Part shown: piece by piece, positions 1-9,914 of the stretch
How the letters are laid out: each line of letters starts with the position of its first letter
How positions within the stretch are numbered: the stretch's first letter is position 1
NCBI GenBank assembly: GCA_003339415.1
Contig: PDHQ01000378.1
Location: forward strand, 1-29,295
Reading direction: 5' to 3'
Length of the DNA stretch: 29,295 bases
From: Ophiocordyceps camponoti-saundersi (nom. inval.)
Taxonomy: Eukaryota > Ascomycota > Sordariomycetes > Hypocreales > Ophiocordycipitaceae
Notes under the pieces: model-generated
What the model was told of the DNA's origin: nothing
What the model saw: only the letters and a program-made list of their open reading frames with translations
The model's database searches: none
Position numbers and translations under genes: made by a program

Positions 1-126
1 AATAAAATAATAAAATAATAAAATAATAAAATAATAAAATAATAAAATAATAAAATAATAAAATAATAAAATAATAAAATAATAAAATAATAAAATAATA
101 AAATAATAAAATAATAAAATAATAAA
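1..126. repeat. AATAAAAT microsatellite at the window edge
   Basis: A nearly perfect tandem array of the 8-bp unit AATAAAAT runs from the first base and breaks down at about 121-126. It is not a telomere repeat (no TTAGGG or CCCTAA). As it lies exactly at the window edge and a second microsatellite lies at the other edge, the window may be a contig that stops in simple sequence at both ends. Confidence 0.97.
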
Positions 127-458
127 AAATATTTAAAGCTTAAGTTTAAGCCTAGCGATAAGGTTAACTTAAAACTTAGTAAAAAATATTTTATTTTTAA
201 TAGATAAATAGCGGAGTTTTCGGAATAGTAAACTAGTCTTTTTTATATAATTAAATAAATTAGTTATCTAGCTTATTAACTAAACCTTAATAACTTTATA
301 AATATTTATTTTATTATATTAATTATATAACTTTAACTAGCTAATATTTTAGGAGAATAACTTAGCTTTAAGCTTAATACTAATAATTATAAGATTAAAT
401 AAATTCTTAATAAGAGAAAGGTTAAAAAAAGATAAGGTATTACTTAAATATAATATTT
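127..458. other. AT-rich stretch, no gene seen
   Basis: RIP-degraded AT-rich sequence with essentially no CpA or TpG. I see no promoter, RNA gene or convincing frame in it. Confidence 0.6.
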
Positions 459-459
459 T

Positions 460-690
460 ATATATTAGAAAGGATATGTAAATAATAATAATTAATAAGT
501 AGCTAAAAAGAATTTTTAATAAAAGGAGATTATAGAAAAATATAAGAAAGAAAAAAATAAGTTAGAAGCTAAGCTAGAAGTTATTAAGAAAAAATATATA
601 AATATTTCTAAAAAATACTAGCTAGAAGAATAAAATAAATAAGTTATATAATAATAAATATATAAAATTTTTAGGAAATAATAAACTTAA
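460..690 (+). pseudogene. Possible coiled-coil protein remnant
   Basis: One plus-strand frame (for example the codon starting at 499) reads as a Lys/Glu-rich helical stretch. Its centre, around 540-600, reads roughly KKEKNKLEAKLEVIKKKY, and TAA/TAG stand where Gln codons would fit. The pattern of L/I/V every three to four residues resembles a coiled coil, as found at the end of many transposase or Gag proteins. No conserved domain can be named. In RIP-mutated DNA several frames can look protein-like by chance, so this is a weak call, and the start and end are only where the pattern fades. Confidence 0.22.
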
Positions 691-710
691 TATATTTATT
701 ATTTATATTA

Positions 711-905
711 GATTTCCTTATCTTTTTTTATCTTTTTTCTCTTACCTCTCTCTCTCCTATTTATCCTCTTTTATCCCTTTTTATATTACCTATCTTTATT
801 ATAGCTTTCCTATATATTAGTCTTAATTCCCCTTTTATTAATCTTTTTTTATCTTCTAATTCTATTTACTTTTTTTATATTATTTCCTTTCTTTTATACT
901 TAAGA
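711..905 (+). other. Pyrimidine-rich tract
   Basis: The plus strand is strongly C/T biased here, with runs such as CTCTTACCTCTCTCTCTCC around 738-760. CT-rich tracts occur in fungal promoters and 5' leaders, and equally as polypurine-rich stretches of retroelements on the other strand. No TATA-box and start-codon arrangement was recognised, so its role is open. Confidence 0.4.
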
Positions 906-1719
906 TTAATCCTTTTTATAATAATCTTTATTATTCTTATAATAAAATATATTATAAGCTATTTTATAAGTAACTAATATATACTCCCCTTATACTTATA
1001 TTTAAGGGCTTTAAGAGAGCTATTTAGCTATTAAGAAACCTTAAAGAATTTTAATATTTATTTAAGTTACTTATTTATAAATTTAATAATTAAAAAGCAA
1101 ATAACCGTATAATATTTATTACCTAAAAATAAGTATTATAAGAGGAAAATTATAATATATTATTTAGTAAATAAAAGAATTATATTTACTATATTAATAA
1201 TAAAATAAAAAGGTAAGCTTTTAAAAAATAACTCCTTAATAATAAAAATTATAATTATAAGCACTTACTTTTAAGTAATAAATACTCTAACTCTAATTAC
1301 TCCCTTTTTAATATTTTTAAGGTTATAGTGCTTTAATATTCTACTTTATAAACTATTATAATTTTTTTACTACTAGCCTTACTTTTAAAATACTTATTAT
1401 TTTATTAAAAAGCTATAGCTACTTTTTATTATTATATTTCCTTATTAATATTAAAAGTAATATCTTTCCTTAATCTTAATAAATTAGAAAAAACTATTAT
1501 AGTATATATATATTATTAAATACTATTAAAAACTATATTAAGGGCTTAATTAGTAAGTAAATAAATTAAAATTCTAAGGAATTAAAGGAAATTAAGCGAA
1601 TCCTAGCTATTATCTTTTATATTAACTACCTTAGAAAAATAAAAAGAATAGCGTTAATAGCTATAGAAAAAAAAACTAAAGTTAAGGGAGTAGCTTTTAT
1701 TTTTAAGTAATCCTTAATA
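906..1719. other. AT-rich degraded DNA holding the insertion site of the 1.9-kb element
   Basis: No intact gene. A plus-strand frame from about 1555 to 1710 has few stops and reads as Lys/Glu-rich residues followed by hydrophobic ones, but it has no identifiable motif. The 1.9-kb element at 1720 interrupts it, and the frame can be continued after the element at about 3610, which would fit insertion into older repeat DNA. I give it no function. Confidence 0.35.
1708..1719 (+). repeat. Left target-site duplication of 1.9-kb element, copy A
   Basis: TAATCCTTAATA here matches TAATCCTTAGTA at 3610-3621 at 11 of 12 positions, with one A/G transition as expected from RIP. The pair brackets element copy A. 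Because it includes the CC dinucleotide it is unlikely to be plain AT-rich coincidence. Confidence 0.6.
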
Positions 1720-3609
1720 TAATAATAAAAGTATTTATATACTAGTATACTTTATATAGCTTAGAACTATTTTATATATATTTTAAAAGGGGGAAAAACT
1801 AGAGAGCTTAAAGTAAAACCCTCCCTTTAAGCGCTACCTTAGCTTTAAGTTAAACCCCGCTTATATTTAATACTTTATATATTTAATAAGTTAAGTATTA
1901 ATTAGCGATTTAAAACTTAATATTTCCCTTAAAACGGACTCCGCGGTAGTAAAGAAATATATAAATTAAGTTTAATATAAAGTTTATAAAGCTTACTTAT
2001 CTTTCTAGCTATTATTATCGCTATAAAATAAATCCTTATATTTAATTAAAATAGCTTTAATAATTTAATTAATTAAGGCCTTATTAGCGTAGCTTAGAAA
2101 TATATAAAGGTTTTATTATCTTATAATAAACCTTATAATAGCTAATTTTAAAAAATAGCTAAATTATTATAGCGGAGCTATAAATAAGTACGGAGTTAAA
2201 ATTAAATAAGGAGGTATTACTATATTCGCTTTCTAGCGTTTCCGCCTTAGGTATTATTAGTTTTTAGTTAGTGCTAAAAAGAGAGAAAAGGTAATACATA
2301 TAAAATTCTAATTTATAAACTTTTAAAATTAAGTAATATACGTATCTTTTACTTAATCTTATATTACTCTTATCTTAAAGTAAAGTTAACTTTACTTAAA
2401 GTAAAGTTAACTTTACTTAAAGTAAAACTTTTAATAAGAAATAATAATATAATCTTTTCTTATAAGCTATAAGGTAAGCGGATTTACTTTTTATATATAA
2501 AGCGGTAAAATACTTATTATATTATAGCTTTATTATATAATATTTAGTAATATATCTAAGTTAATAATATTTAAAATATTACTAAGGTTAGATTTTTAGC
2601 GTATATAATTTAATATTAATAATCTTTACTTATATTTTTATATTTTTATTATAAATTTAATTTATATTTATTATATTATTAATAATACTTATTAGAAAAC
2701 TTTACTAAGTTTTTAAAAAATATCTTTTCGTATATATTTATATTATTAAAATTTTATTTTATAACTTAATCTTTTTTAAAAAAGCTTCCTTATTATTTTA
2801 TTATAAAGCTTATACTAGCACTTTTTTTATAATAAGAGTATAATTTTTATTAATTAAGTATACTTTTTCTTTAAAAATAATATAAAGCTATTTTAAATTA
2901 AACTAAAGCTTATAAATAATATTTTAAAATATTATTATAATATTACTACTAAGTGATTTCCTTATTATAAAAGCTTAGCTTTACTTATAAAATTTATAAT
3001 TAATATTTATTATAATTACTTTAAAGCTTTAAACTTAAAATAAAGTAATAATAAAGTTAAAGCGAATTATAAGCTATTACTTATATTACTTAAGAATTTA
3101 CTTTTTAATAATCTTTTTTAGCGCTTTAGCTATAATTATAGCTTATATTAGAGAAATTCTACTCCCCTTAAAGCTATAGAAAAAAAAGAAAATTATAGCT
3201 ATAATAGCTAAGAAGATATTATTAACTAATAAAGTTAGAGTAAAGGGGGCGCCTCTCCGAACCTTTTAAAACTCTATTACTTATTTAATAATTACTTATA
3301 TAAAGATTAAAATATTTCTTAAAATAATTTTATTAATATTTACCTTAGCTTTTAATAAGGTAATAAGTATAATAAACTTTTAAGTTTAAGATTATTACGA
3401 TTTTAAATAAAGCTATATTTTAAGTAAAAAATTTTCGTAGTTATAATTAACTTATATAGCGTCGCCCTCTGCCCTAAAGTTATTTTAAGTATAGCTTATT
3501 ATCGCTATAAGGTAATAAAGAGAGCGAAGTTTACTTATAATATAAAAATAAAAAGTTTATATTTATATTATTATAAGCGCGGAGTTTATAAAATATATAA
3601 AAGTTAAAA
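1720..3609 (-). mobile_element. RIP-degraded 1.9-kb element, copy A
   Basis: The whole interval is the reverse complement of 6605-8472, with C/T and G/A differences throughout. Clear anchors are the outer block near 1788-1860 (CCCTCCCTTAAGCG region and CTAAGTTAAACCCCGC-type sequence) against 8330-8400, the CGGACTCCGC block near 1935 against 8250, and the inner block near 3455-3600 against 6620-6760. The ends are placed where similarity stops, next to 12-bp flanking duplications. I see no clear terminal inverted repeats. The left end is ATT/TTA-rich, which could be a simple-repeat 3' tail. The length resembles fungal Fot1/pogo elements, but those duplicate only TA, so the long duplication argues for a target-primed (LINE/SINE-like) mechanism. 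No transposase or reverse transcriptase motif could be read. Orientation is arbitrary, set opposite to copy B. Confidence 0.75.
2375..2428. repeat. 21-bp palindromic tandem repeat
   Basis: Two exact 21-bp units (TTAAAGTAAAGTTAACTTTAC at 2375-2395 and 2396-2416, given as a 20+1 motif centred on GTTAAC) and a partial third (2417-2428). Each is palindromic about AAAGTTAACTTT, so the tract can fold as hairpins. The matching place in copy B (about 7796-7830) has only one degenerate unit, so the expansion is specific to copy A. Confidence 0.85.
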
Positions 3610-3621
3610 TAATCCTTAGTA
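3610..3621 (+). repeat. Right target-site duplication of 1.9-kb element, copy A
   Basis: TAATCCTTAGTA, partner of 1708-1719. It marks the right boundary of copy A. The following 60 bases to the short repeat at 3683 are anonymous AT-rich sequence. Confidence 0.6.
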
Positions 3622-3682
3622 AAATATTTTATTACGCCTCTTTTTTTAACTTTATAAAATATTTTTAAAACCTTAATTTCTA

Positions 3683-3840
3683 AAAAACTCTTACTTATAC
3701 TTTTACCTTTTCTAGTAGCTATTCTATAATCTTATAATTAGTAGCTAGCTTATCTCCCTCTTTTATATACTATATCTAATAGCTAGCTTAGTATATATAC
3801 TTATTAGAAGATTATATATATAAGCGTATATTAACTAGTA
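3683..3840 (+). repeat. Short dispersed repeat, copy 1 (RIP-mutated)
   Basis: Starts at AAAAAACTCTTACTTATAC and ends at AAGCGTATATTAACTAG. It aligns over its whole length with 4200-4362, differing by C-to-T and G-to-A changes: TATAATTAGTAGCTAGC here against CACAATCAGTAGCTAGC there. It contains two direct AGCTAGCTTA-type blocks. The size and absence of coding sequence suit a MITE or SINE-like element. No clear terminal inverted repeat was proved. Confidence 0.8.
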
Positions 3841-4183
3841 ATAATTCTACGTTTTACTAACTTATAAATTTCTAACTATTAAGGTAATAAGTTAAACCCG
3901 AAACGTTTTTACTAATAAGACTTTATAAGCGTAAATCTTTAGCTTAAAAGAAAGCCTTACTATATTTATTACTTTACCTTAGCTATATATTATTTCTTTA
4001 CCCCTAAACTTCTTAAGGTAATTAAAAAAGAAGTTATAGCTAGGAAAGAAGAAGCTTATACTTTTAATACTTATAAAGAAGTAAAGAGACCTTACCCCTT
4101 TAAAGGTAAATTTCCTCCTTTATAATATAGATAAATAAGCTTAGTTAGAAAGCACTTACCACGTTAGGACAATCCCTAAAGAA

Positions 4184-4362
4184 CTAAGTTACTATTTTAA
4201 TTCTTAAAAGACTCTTACTTATACTTATGCCTTTTATAGTAGCTATTCTATAATCTCACAATCAGTAGCTAGCCTGTCTCTCTCTTCTATATATTATATC
4301 TAGTAGCTAGCTTAGCATATACGCTTACTAGAAGATTATACGTATAAGCGTATATTAACTAG
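4184..4362 (+). repeat. Short dispersed repeat, copy 2 (nearly free of RIP)
   Basis: Best preserved of at least three copies (3683-3840; 6512-6604 joined to 8473-8575). It keeps CpA/TpG sites lost elsewhere: TATGCC near 4227, CTCACAATCAG near 4256, CCTGTCTC near 4273 and GCATATACGC near 4315. The shared upstream block TTACTATTTTAATTCT suggests the repeat begins at about 4184. The adjoining 4140-4184 also retains CpA (AGCACTTACCACG), so the spared patch is slightly wider than the repeat. A length of about 180 bp lies below the size usually needed for efficient RIP, which could explain its survival. It may also simply be a recent copy. Confidence 0.8.
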
Positions 4363-5668
4363 ACTTTTTTAATTTTTTAATAACTTTAAACTTTTATAAC
4401 TATTTTAAGATTATTATTTAATTTTAAAAAGTTTTAAAAGCTAAAAAAATTAAAAAAGCTAATAATAATTTTTAATAACTTACTATAATAATTTAGTTTA
4501 AGTTATTAAATACTCGCTTACTTTTTTATAATATATTATAATAAATAAGCTTTAATATTTTAAAATATAAATATTACTTTAATTTAAGTAACTTATTTTA
4601 ATAAATACTATAATAAATATAATATTTCCCTTAGCTTAAGTTATATAGTAAAGATATTAAATATTAATTATAAATAAATTATTAATTTCCCTATCTTTAT
4701 ACTTATTTTATTTAATACCTTAATTTTTAAAAATATATTACTTAATATTAACAAGGTTACTATATTAAGAAATAAAAAATATATACTTAATAATTAAAGG
4801 AAAATTCTTAAGTTTTATAAAAGAAACTAATAAAACTTTTATATTTATATAAGGAAATAAATATATTTACTAAGTAAAAAGATTATTATATTATTTCCAG
4901 CTATTATTTTTAACTATACTTATTTATTAGCCTAAAGTAATATTATTAGAGATAAAATTACTTTAAACTTTTATAATATTCTAGTTTTTAATATTTTATA
5001 TTTAGTTAAAATAGCTTTTAATAATATTATTAAAAAGCTATATAATTAAATAAGTAGCTTAGTTAAACTTTTTATTTTAATATTAAATATATTATAATTA
5101 TTAAACTTATTAGTACTAACTTTTTTATTAATATAATAATAAACTAAGGTAGTTCTTAGCTCTCCGCATAGCTATAATATAAACTATAGCGGAAAATATA
5201 TTAATAACACGCTTTATATAATATTAATAAAAGTTATAATAAGTATATATTATATTTATTTAACTATTAATATATATTAAACTTTAAAGTTACTTAACTA
5301 TTAACTTATAATAATATTTATATTTATTAAGCTTAAGTAAGAACCTTATAAATTAATATTTTTCTAGTATTTCTTTAATATTTATTTTATTAATACTAAT
5401 TTTATACTATTTTTTATTATAATTTATATACTATAAATAAAAAGAATATTATAATACCGCTATTATAAGAAGTAATATTATAACTATAGTAAATAATAAT
5501 AACCTTATTACCTTATAAACTTTAGTTATAATTATTACTTAGCTAAAAGTAGATTGTTTTTAGTATTTTATACCTTTTATATATTAAAGTAAATGTTTTT
5601 ACTATTTTATACTTTTCACGCGCTAATATATCTAAAAAAAGCTCCGCGGGAAGCTAGATAGTATATAC

Positions 5669-5691
5669 TATACTTAAAAAGATTAAGTATA
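5669..5691. repeat. Perfect 9-bp-stem hairpin
   Basis: TATACTTAA, loop AAAGA, TTAAGTATA. It lies between AGCTAGATAG and CTCTAGCTT, which extend a looser inverted repeat. It is AT-rich and may be chance or a transposon-end relic. A terminator role is not supported because no gene lies next to it. Confidence 0.5.
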
Positions 5692-6114
5692 AGTCTCTAG
5701 CTTAAAAACTATTTCCTTTATTTATTTTTTCGCGTTACGTATTTTATTATATTTTTCTTTCTTATATTTATTTTTCCTTACTTAGTATTATAATACCTTT
5801 TACTATAGTAAATATTTATATATATATATATTTAATATATGTTATATTTCTTTTTTATAATTCTTATTTTATTCTTTTATTTCTTCCTTACTTTATATAA
5901 ATTAATTTAGTTTTTTATATATAAATCTCTAATAATATCTATTATTCTATATTAAAATATAATTATTAAAGTTAATATAGAAAAGCTTTTAAATATAATA
6001 ATAATTTTGAAAATAATATAAGAAGATATTAAAGCTACTATAATTCTTTTTTAGCCTAAAGAGTTAATATAAGATATTTAATAATACTTATATAAGTCGC
6101 TTAACTTTTTATTA

Positions 6115-6470
6115 TAATTTCCTTATAATATTTTACTAAGATTTCCTTTAAAGATTTTTTAATATTTATATTTAAAATTTTACTTAGATTTCTTTTAGAA
6201 ACTTTATTACCTTTATATTTAGGAAATTACTTAAATTTTATCTTAGAATTTCTTTATAATTACTTTTAGGATTTTACTAAGATTTTTAACTAAATTTAAT
6301 ATTAAAATATATTTCTAAAAATCTCTAGATTTTATAAGGAAATCCCCGCTTGCTAGAAAATTACTATATATTAGGAAATCTCTATTTACTAATATATATA
6401 GAAATTACCGTAAAATCCTTTTAAGTAAATACTTTTAAAATTATATTAGAAAATTACCTTTAAGCTCCTA
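6115..6470. repeat. Cluster of degenerate GATTTCC/GGAAATC motifs
   Basis: Variants of ACTAAGATTTCCTTTAAA recur about every 35-70 bp on the plus strand up to about 6290 (near 6136, 6186, 6245 and 6275). After 6300 the inverted form GGAAATC appears (near 6338 and 6374). This looks like a decayed tandem or inverted array, but spacing is irregular and the unit cannot be fixed by eye. Confidence 0.35.
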
Positions 6471-6511
6471 GCTATATAATTACTTTAATATTCCTTTAAA
6501 TAATAATTTAA

Positions 6512-6604
6512 ATTTTTTTATAGTTATTATTTTAGTTTTTAAAAACTCTTACTTATACTTATATTTTTTCTAATAGCTAATTTAGAATCTTATAATTAAT
6601 AGCT
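6512..6604 (+). repeat. Short dispersed repeat, copy 3, left part (split by insertion)
   Basis: TTATAGTTATTATTTTAG followed by AAAAACTCTTACTTATAC matches the start of copies 1 and 2 and runs to TATAATTAATAGCT at 6591-6604, where it stops abruptly. The remainder of the repeat resumes at 8473 after the 1.9-kb element. The last 14 bases are repeated at 8473-8486, as expected for a target-site duplication. Confidence 0.75.
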
Positions 6605-8472
6605 TAAGCTTTTTAATTTTTATATATTTTATAAATTCTACGCTTATAGTAATACGGATATAAACTTCTTATTCTTATATTATAAGCAGACTCCGCTCCC
6701 TTTATTACCTTATAGTAATAGTAAGCCGCGCTTAGAGTAATTTTAAGGGGGAGGGCGATATTATATAAGTTAATTATAACTATAAAAATTTTTTACTTAA
6801 AATATAGCTTTACTCTAAATTATAATAATCTTAAACTTAAAAGTTTACTATACCTCTTACCTTATTAGAAGCTAAGGTAAATATTAGTAAAATTATTTTT
6901 AGAAACGCTTTTATTTTTATATAGGTAATTATTAAATAAGTAGCGGAGTTTAAAAAGGTTTAGGGAGGCGCCCTTCTTATTCTAACTCTATTAGTTAATA
7001 ATATTTTCTTAGCTATTATAATTATAATCTCCTTTCTTTTTTAGCTTTAAGAGGAGCGAAACTTTTTTAATATAAGCTATAGTTATAGCTAAAATATAGG
7101 AGAAAACTATTAAAAAATAAGTTTCTAAATAATATAAGCGATAGCTTATTATTCGCTTTAACTTTATTATTATTTTACTTTAAGTTTAAGGCCTTAAGGT
7201 AATTATAATAAATATTAATTATAAACTTTATAAATAAAGCTAAGCTTTTATAATAAAGAAATTACTTAGTAATAATATTATAATAATATTTTAAAATATT
7301 ATTTATAAGCTTTAGTCTAATTTAAAATAGCTTTATATTATTTTTAAAAAAAAGTATATTTAATTAGTAAAAGTTATACTCTTATTATAAAAAAAATACT
7401 AGCGCGGGCCTTATAGCGGGGCGGTAAGGAAGCTTTTTAGAAAAAGATTAAATTATTAAATAAAGTATTAATAATATAACTATATATAAAAAGATATTAT
7501 TTAAAAACTTAGCGAAATTCCTTAATAATTATTATTAATAATATAGTAAATATAAACTAAATTTATAAGAAAAGTATAATAATATAAGCGGAGATTTTTA
7601 ATATTAAACTATATATATTAAAAATCTAACCTTAATAATATTTTAAATATTATTAACTTAAATATATTGCTAAATATTATATAGCGAAATTATAATATAA
7701 TAAATATTTTATTACTTTATATATAAAAAGTAAGTCTACTTACCTTATAGCTTATAGAAAAAGATTATATTATTACTTTTTTTATTAAAAGTCTTACTTT
7801 AAGTAAAGTTAATTTTACTTTAAAATAAAAGTAATAAAAAACTAAGTAAAAAACGCGTACGCTACTTAACCTCGGAGGTTTATAAACTAAAACCTTATAT
7901 ATATTACCTCTCCTTATCTTTTAGCGCTAACTAGAAATTAATAATAGCTAGGGCGGAAACGCTAAAAAGTAAGTATAATAATACCTCCTCTTTTAACTTT
8001 AACTTTATACTTATTTATAGCTTTGCTATAATAATTTAGCTATTTTTTAAAATTAGCTATTATAAAGTTTATTATAAAATAATAAAACTTTTATATATAC
8101 TTAAGCTATACTAATAAGGCCTTAATTAATTAAATTATTAAAACTATTTTAATTAAATATAAGGAGTTAGTTTATAATAATAATAATAGCTAAGAGGATA
8201 AGTAAGCTATATAAACTTTATACTAAACTTAGTTTATATATACTCTTATTACTACGGAGTCCGCTTTAGGGAAAATATTAGCTTCTAAATTACTAGTTAA
8301 TACTTAACTTATTATATATATAAAATACTAGGTATAAGCGGGGTCTAACTTAAAGCTAAGGTAACGCTTAAGGGGAGGGTTTTACTTTAAGCTCTCCGGT
8401 TTTTCCCTTTTTTAAAATATATATAAAATAGTTTTAAGCTATATAAGGCATATTAGCATATAAATATTATTA
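6605..8472 (+). mobile_element. RIP-degraded 1.9-kb element, copy B, inserted in a short repeat
   Basis: Inverted copy of 1720-3609. The boundaries are the best in this family, because the insertion splits a short repeat whose uninterrupted versions lie at 3683 and 4184. The flanks TATAATTAATAGCT (6591-6604) and TATAATTAGTAGCT (8473-8486) form a duplication of up to 14 bp. The left end starts in T-rich sequence and the right end finishes in TATAAATATTATTATA. Blocks rich in CpG and GpC survive at 6745-6760, 6960-6975, 7400-7420, 7950-7965 and 8330-8395 and match copy A. No open frame or catalytic motif was recognised. Two copies with the same two ends argue against random 5' truncation of a LINE. 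Confidence 0.75.
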
Positions 8473-8575
8473 TATAATTAGTAGCTAGCTTATCTCCCTT
8501 TTTTATTTATTATATTTAATAGTTAACTTAGTATATATAACTATTAATAAATTATATATATAAGCGTATAATAAA
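8473..8575 (+). repeat. Short dispersed repeat, copy 3, right part
   Basis: Continues the repeat interrupted at 6604: TATAATTAGTAGCTAGCTTATCTCCC followed by the region ending ATAAGCGTATA, matching 3733-3830. The duplicated 14 bp at its start is the target duplication of the inserted 1.9-kb element. Bases 8576-8753 after it are anonymous AT-rich sequence. Confidence 0.75.
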
Positions 8576-8753
8576 GCTATTAAGTTAGCTATAATAAAAA
8601 TAACTTTATTTAAAATAATAGCTGCTAAAATAGCTATTAATATTTATATAATTTTATTACTTATAATATTATTATAATAAAAATAGCTAAAATTAAATTT
8701 TAAGTTTTTTAAATACTTAAAGTTACTTAACTTTAAGTTATATAATTACTTAG

Positions 8754-9235
8754 TGTTAGTTAAAAGTTTTAATTACTTAGTTTTTAATATAACTTACTAT
8801 TAGTTAGCCTTCGCGGTATATATATAGGAATTAATAAAAACTATTATTACTAAAAGTATATTCTTCTAATTTTTAATAATTATCTATATCTTATCTACTA
8901 AAAGAATTCTAAGCCTTACTTATATATAAAATATCCTTATATATATTCCCCCTTTTCTTTATTTATATATACCTTCCTCCTATACTTAATATTAAACTAA
9001 GTATAATTTAATCTTTTCTCGAAACTAGTCTAATATTAACTAGAAGTTTATTAAAGCTCCTATCTAAAATACTATAATAAAAATACTAACAAAACTTACC
9101 TTACTCTTATTACTTTACTTCCTTATAATATATTTTATATAATACGCCCTTTTTCCTTATCTAACTTATATATAAATCTCCTTCTTTATTTATATAAATT
9201 ACTATTATATTTTAATATTTCCTATATTAGTAACT
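8754..9235 (+). repeat. Left LTR of the 6.4-kb element
   Basis: Direct repeat of about 14661-15128. The shared core, from TATTAGTTAGC (near 8800) to TATTTCCTATA (near 9215), includes the exact block ATTATCTATATCTTATCTAC and the C-rich ATACCTTCCTCCTATACTT. Differences are almost all C/T or G/A. The exact right end is uncertain by about 10 bp because the copies differ by a 3-bp indel there. Confidence 0.8.
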
Positions 9236-9914
9236 TTTTCTTTTTTAGGAAAAGTTATTTCCTTAGCTTATATTATATTAAGCTATTTCTCCTTCCTTAT
9301 TATAAAACTTTAAACTTTAATATTAAGGGTATTTATATTTACTAAGCGTTTTAGCGCTTTATTAAGATTCTTCTTAGTTATTACGTTTATTAAATAATCT
9401 TATCTATTAATTTATTTAATTTCCTTAACTTTATAATTCTTATATAACTCTTTTATTAGTATAATATTAATTATAAGTTTTTTTTTATTATCTTAAGTTT
9501 AATAAAGTACTTATATAATAAATCTAAGTTAATATAAATAATAATTTAAATTATACTTAATTTAAGTTTAGATTAGATTTTTATTAATATTAACTTAATT
9601 AATATCTTAATATTAAAATTAGCTAATATATTATATATCTTCGAGGCGAGTATTAATTAGGTTATTTTTTTATATTTAGTAAAACTCTTATAAATAATAT
9701 TCCTAGAAAAGGTAAATTTATCTTTTCCCCTTATCTCTTAACTAAGTATAATAATATACTTAATTTATAAGGAAAAATTAATATTATTAGTAAATAAACT
9801 ATTAGTAAAGATATATAACCTTATTTTATTTAATAATATAGGTATATATTATAGTCTGCGAGTTTAGTTCTCTTATTATTATCATAATTATTTATTTAGC
9901 CTCTTATAGTTTTT

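Larger units (their letters stand above)
4363..6511. other. AT-rich degraded DNA, no gene seen
   Basis: About 2.1 kb with almost no CpA/TpG. I see no convincing frame, RNA gene or terminal-repeat pair. Two small structures inside it are listed separately: a hairpin at 5669-5691 and a cluster of degenerate GATTTCC-like motifs at 6115-6470. Confidence 0.6.

Noticed and set aside
1..126. Telomere at the left edge
   Set aside because: The unit AATAAAAT is unlike the fungal TTAGGG-type telomere repeat, and no such repeat is present at either end.
5669..5691. Transcription terminator hairpin
   Set aside because: There is no neighbouring gene and hairpin terminators are not the eukaryotic Pol II mode. 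Kept only as a palindrome.
1720..8472. The 1.9-kb inverted arms as terminal inverted repeats of one 6.7-kb DNA transposon
   Set aside because: Each arm has its own distinct flanking duplication, and one arm splits a short repeat, so they are two independent insertions.
9235..9247. Polypurine tract indicating that the 6.4-kb element is on the minus strand
   Set aside because: The A/G run next to the LTR on the minus strand is suggestive, but shared coding homology with the 19893 element is in plus orientation and outweighs a short low-complexity match.
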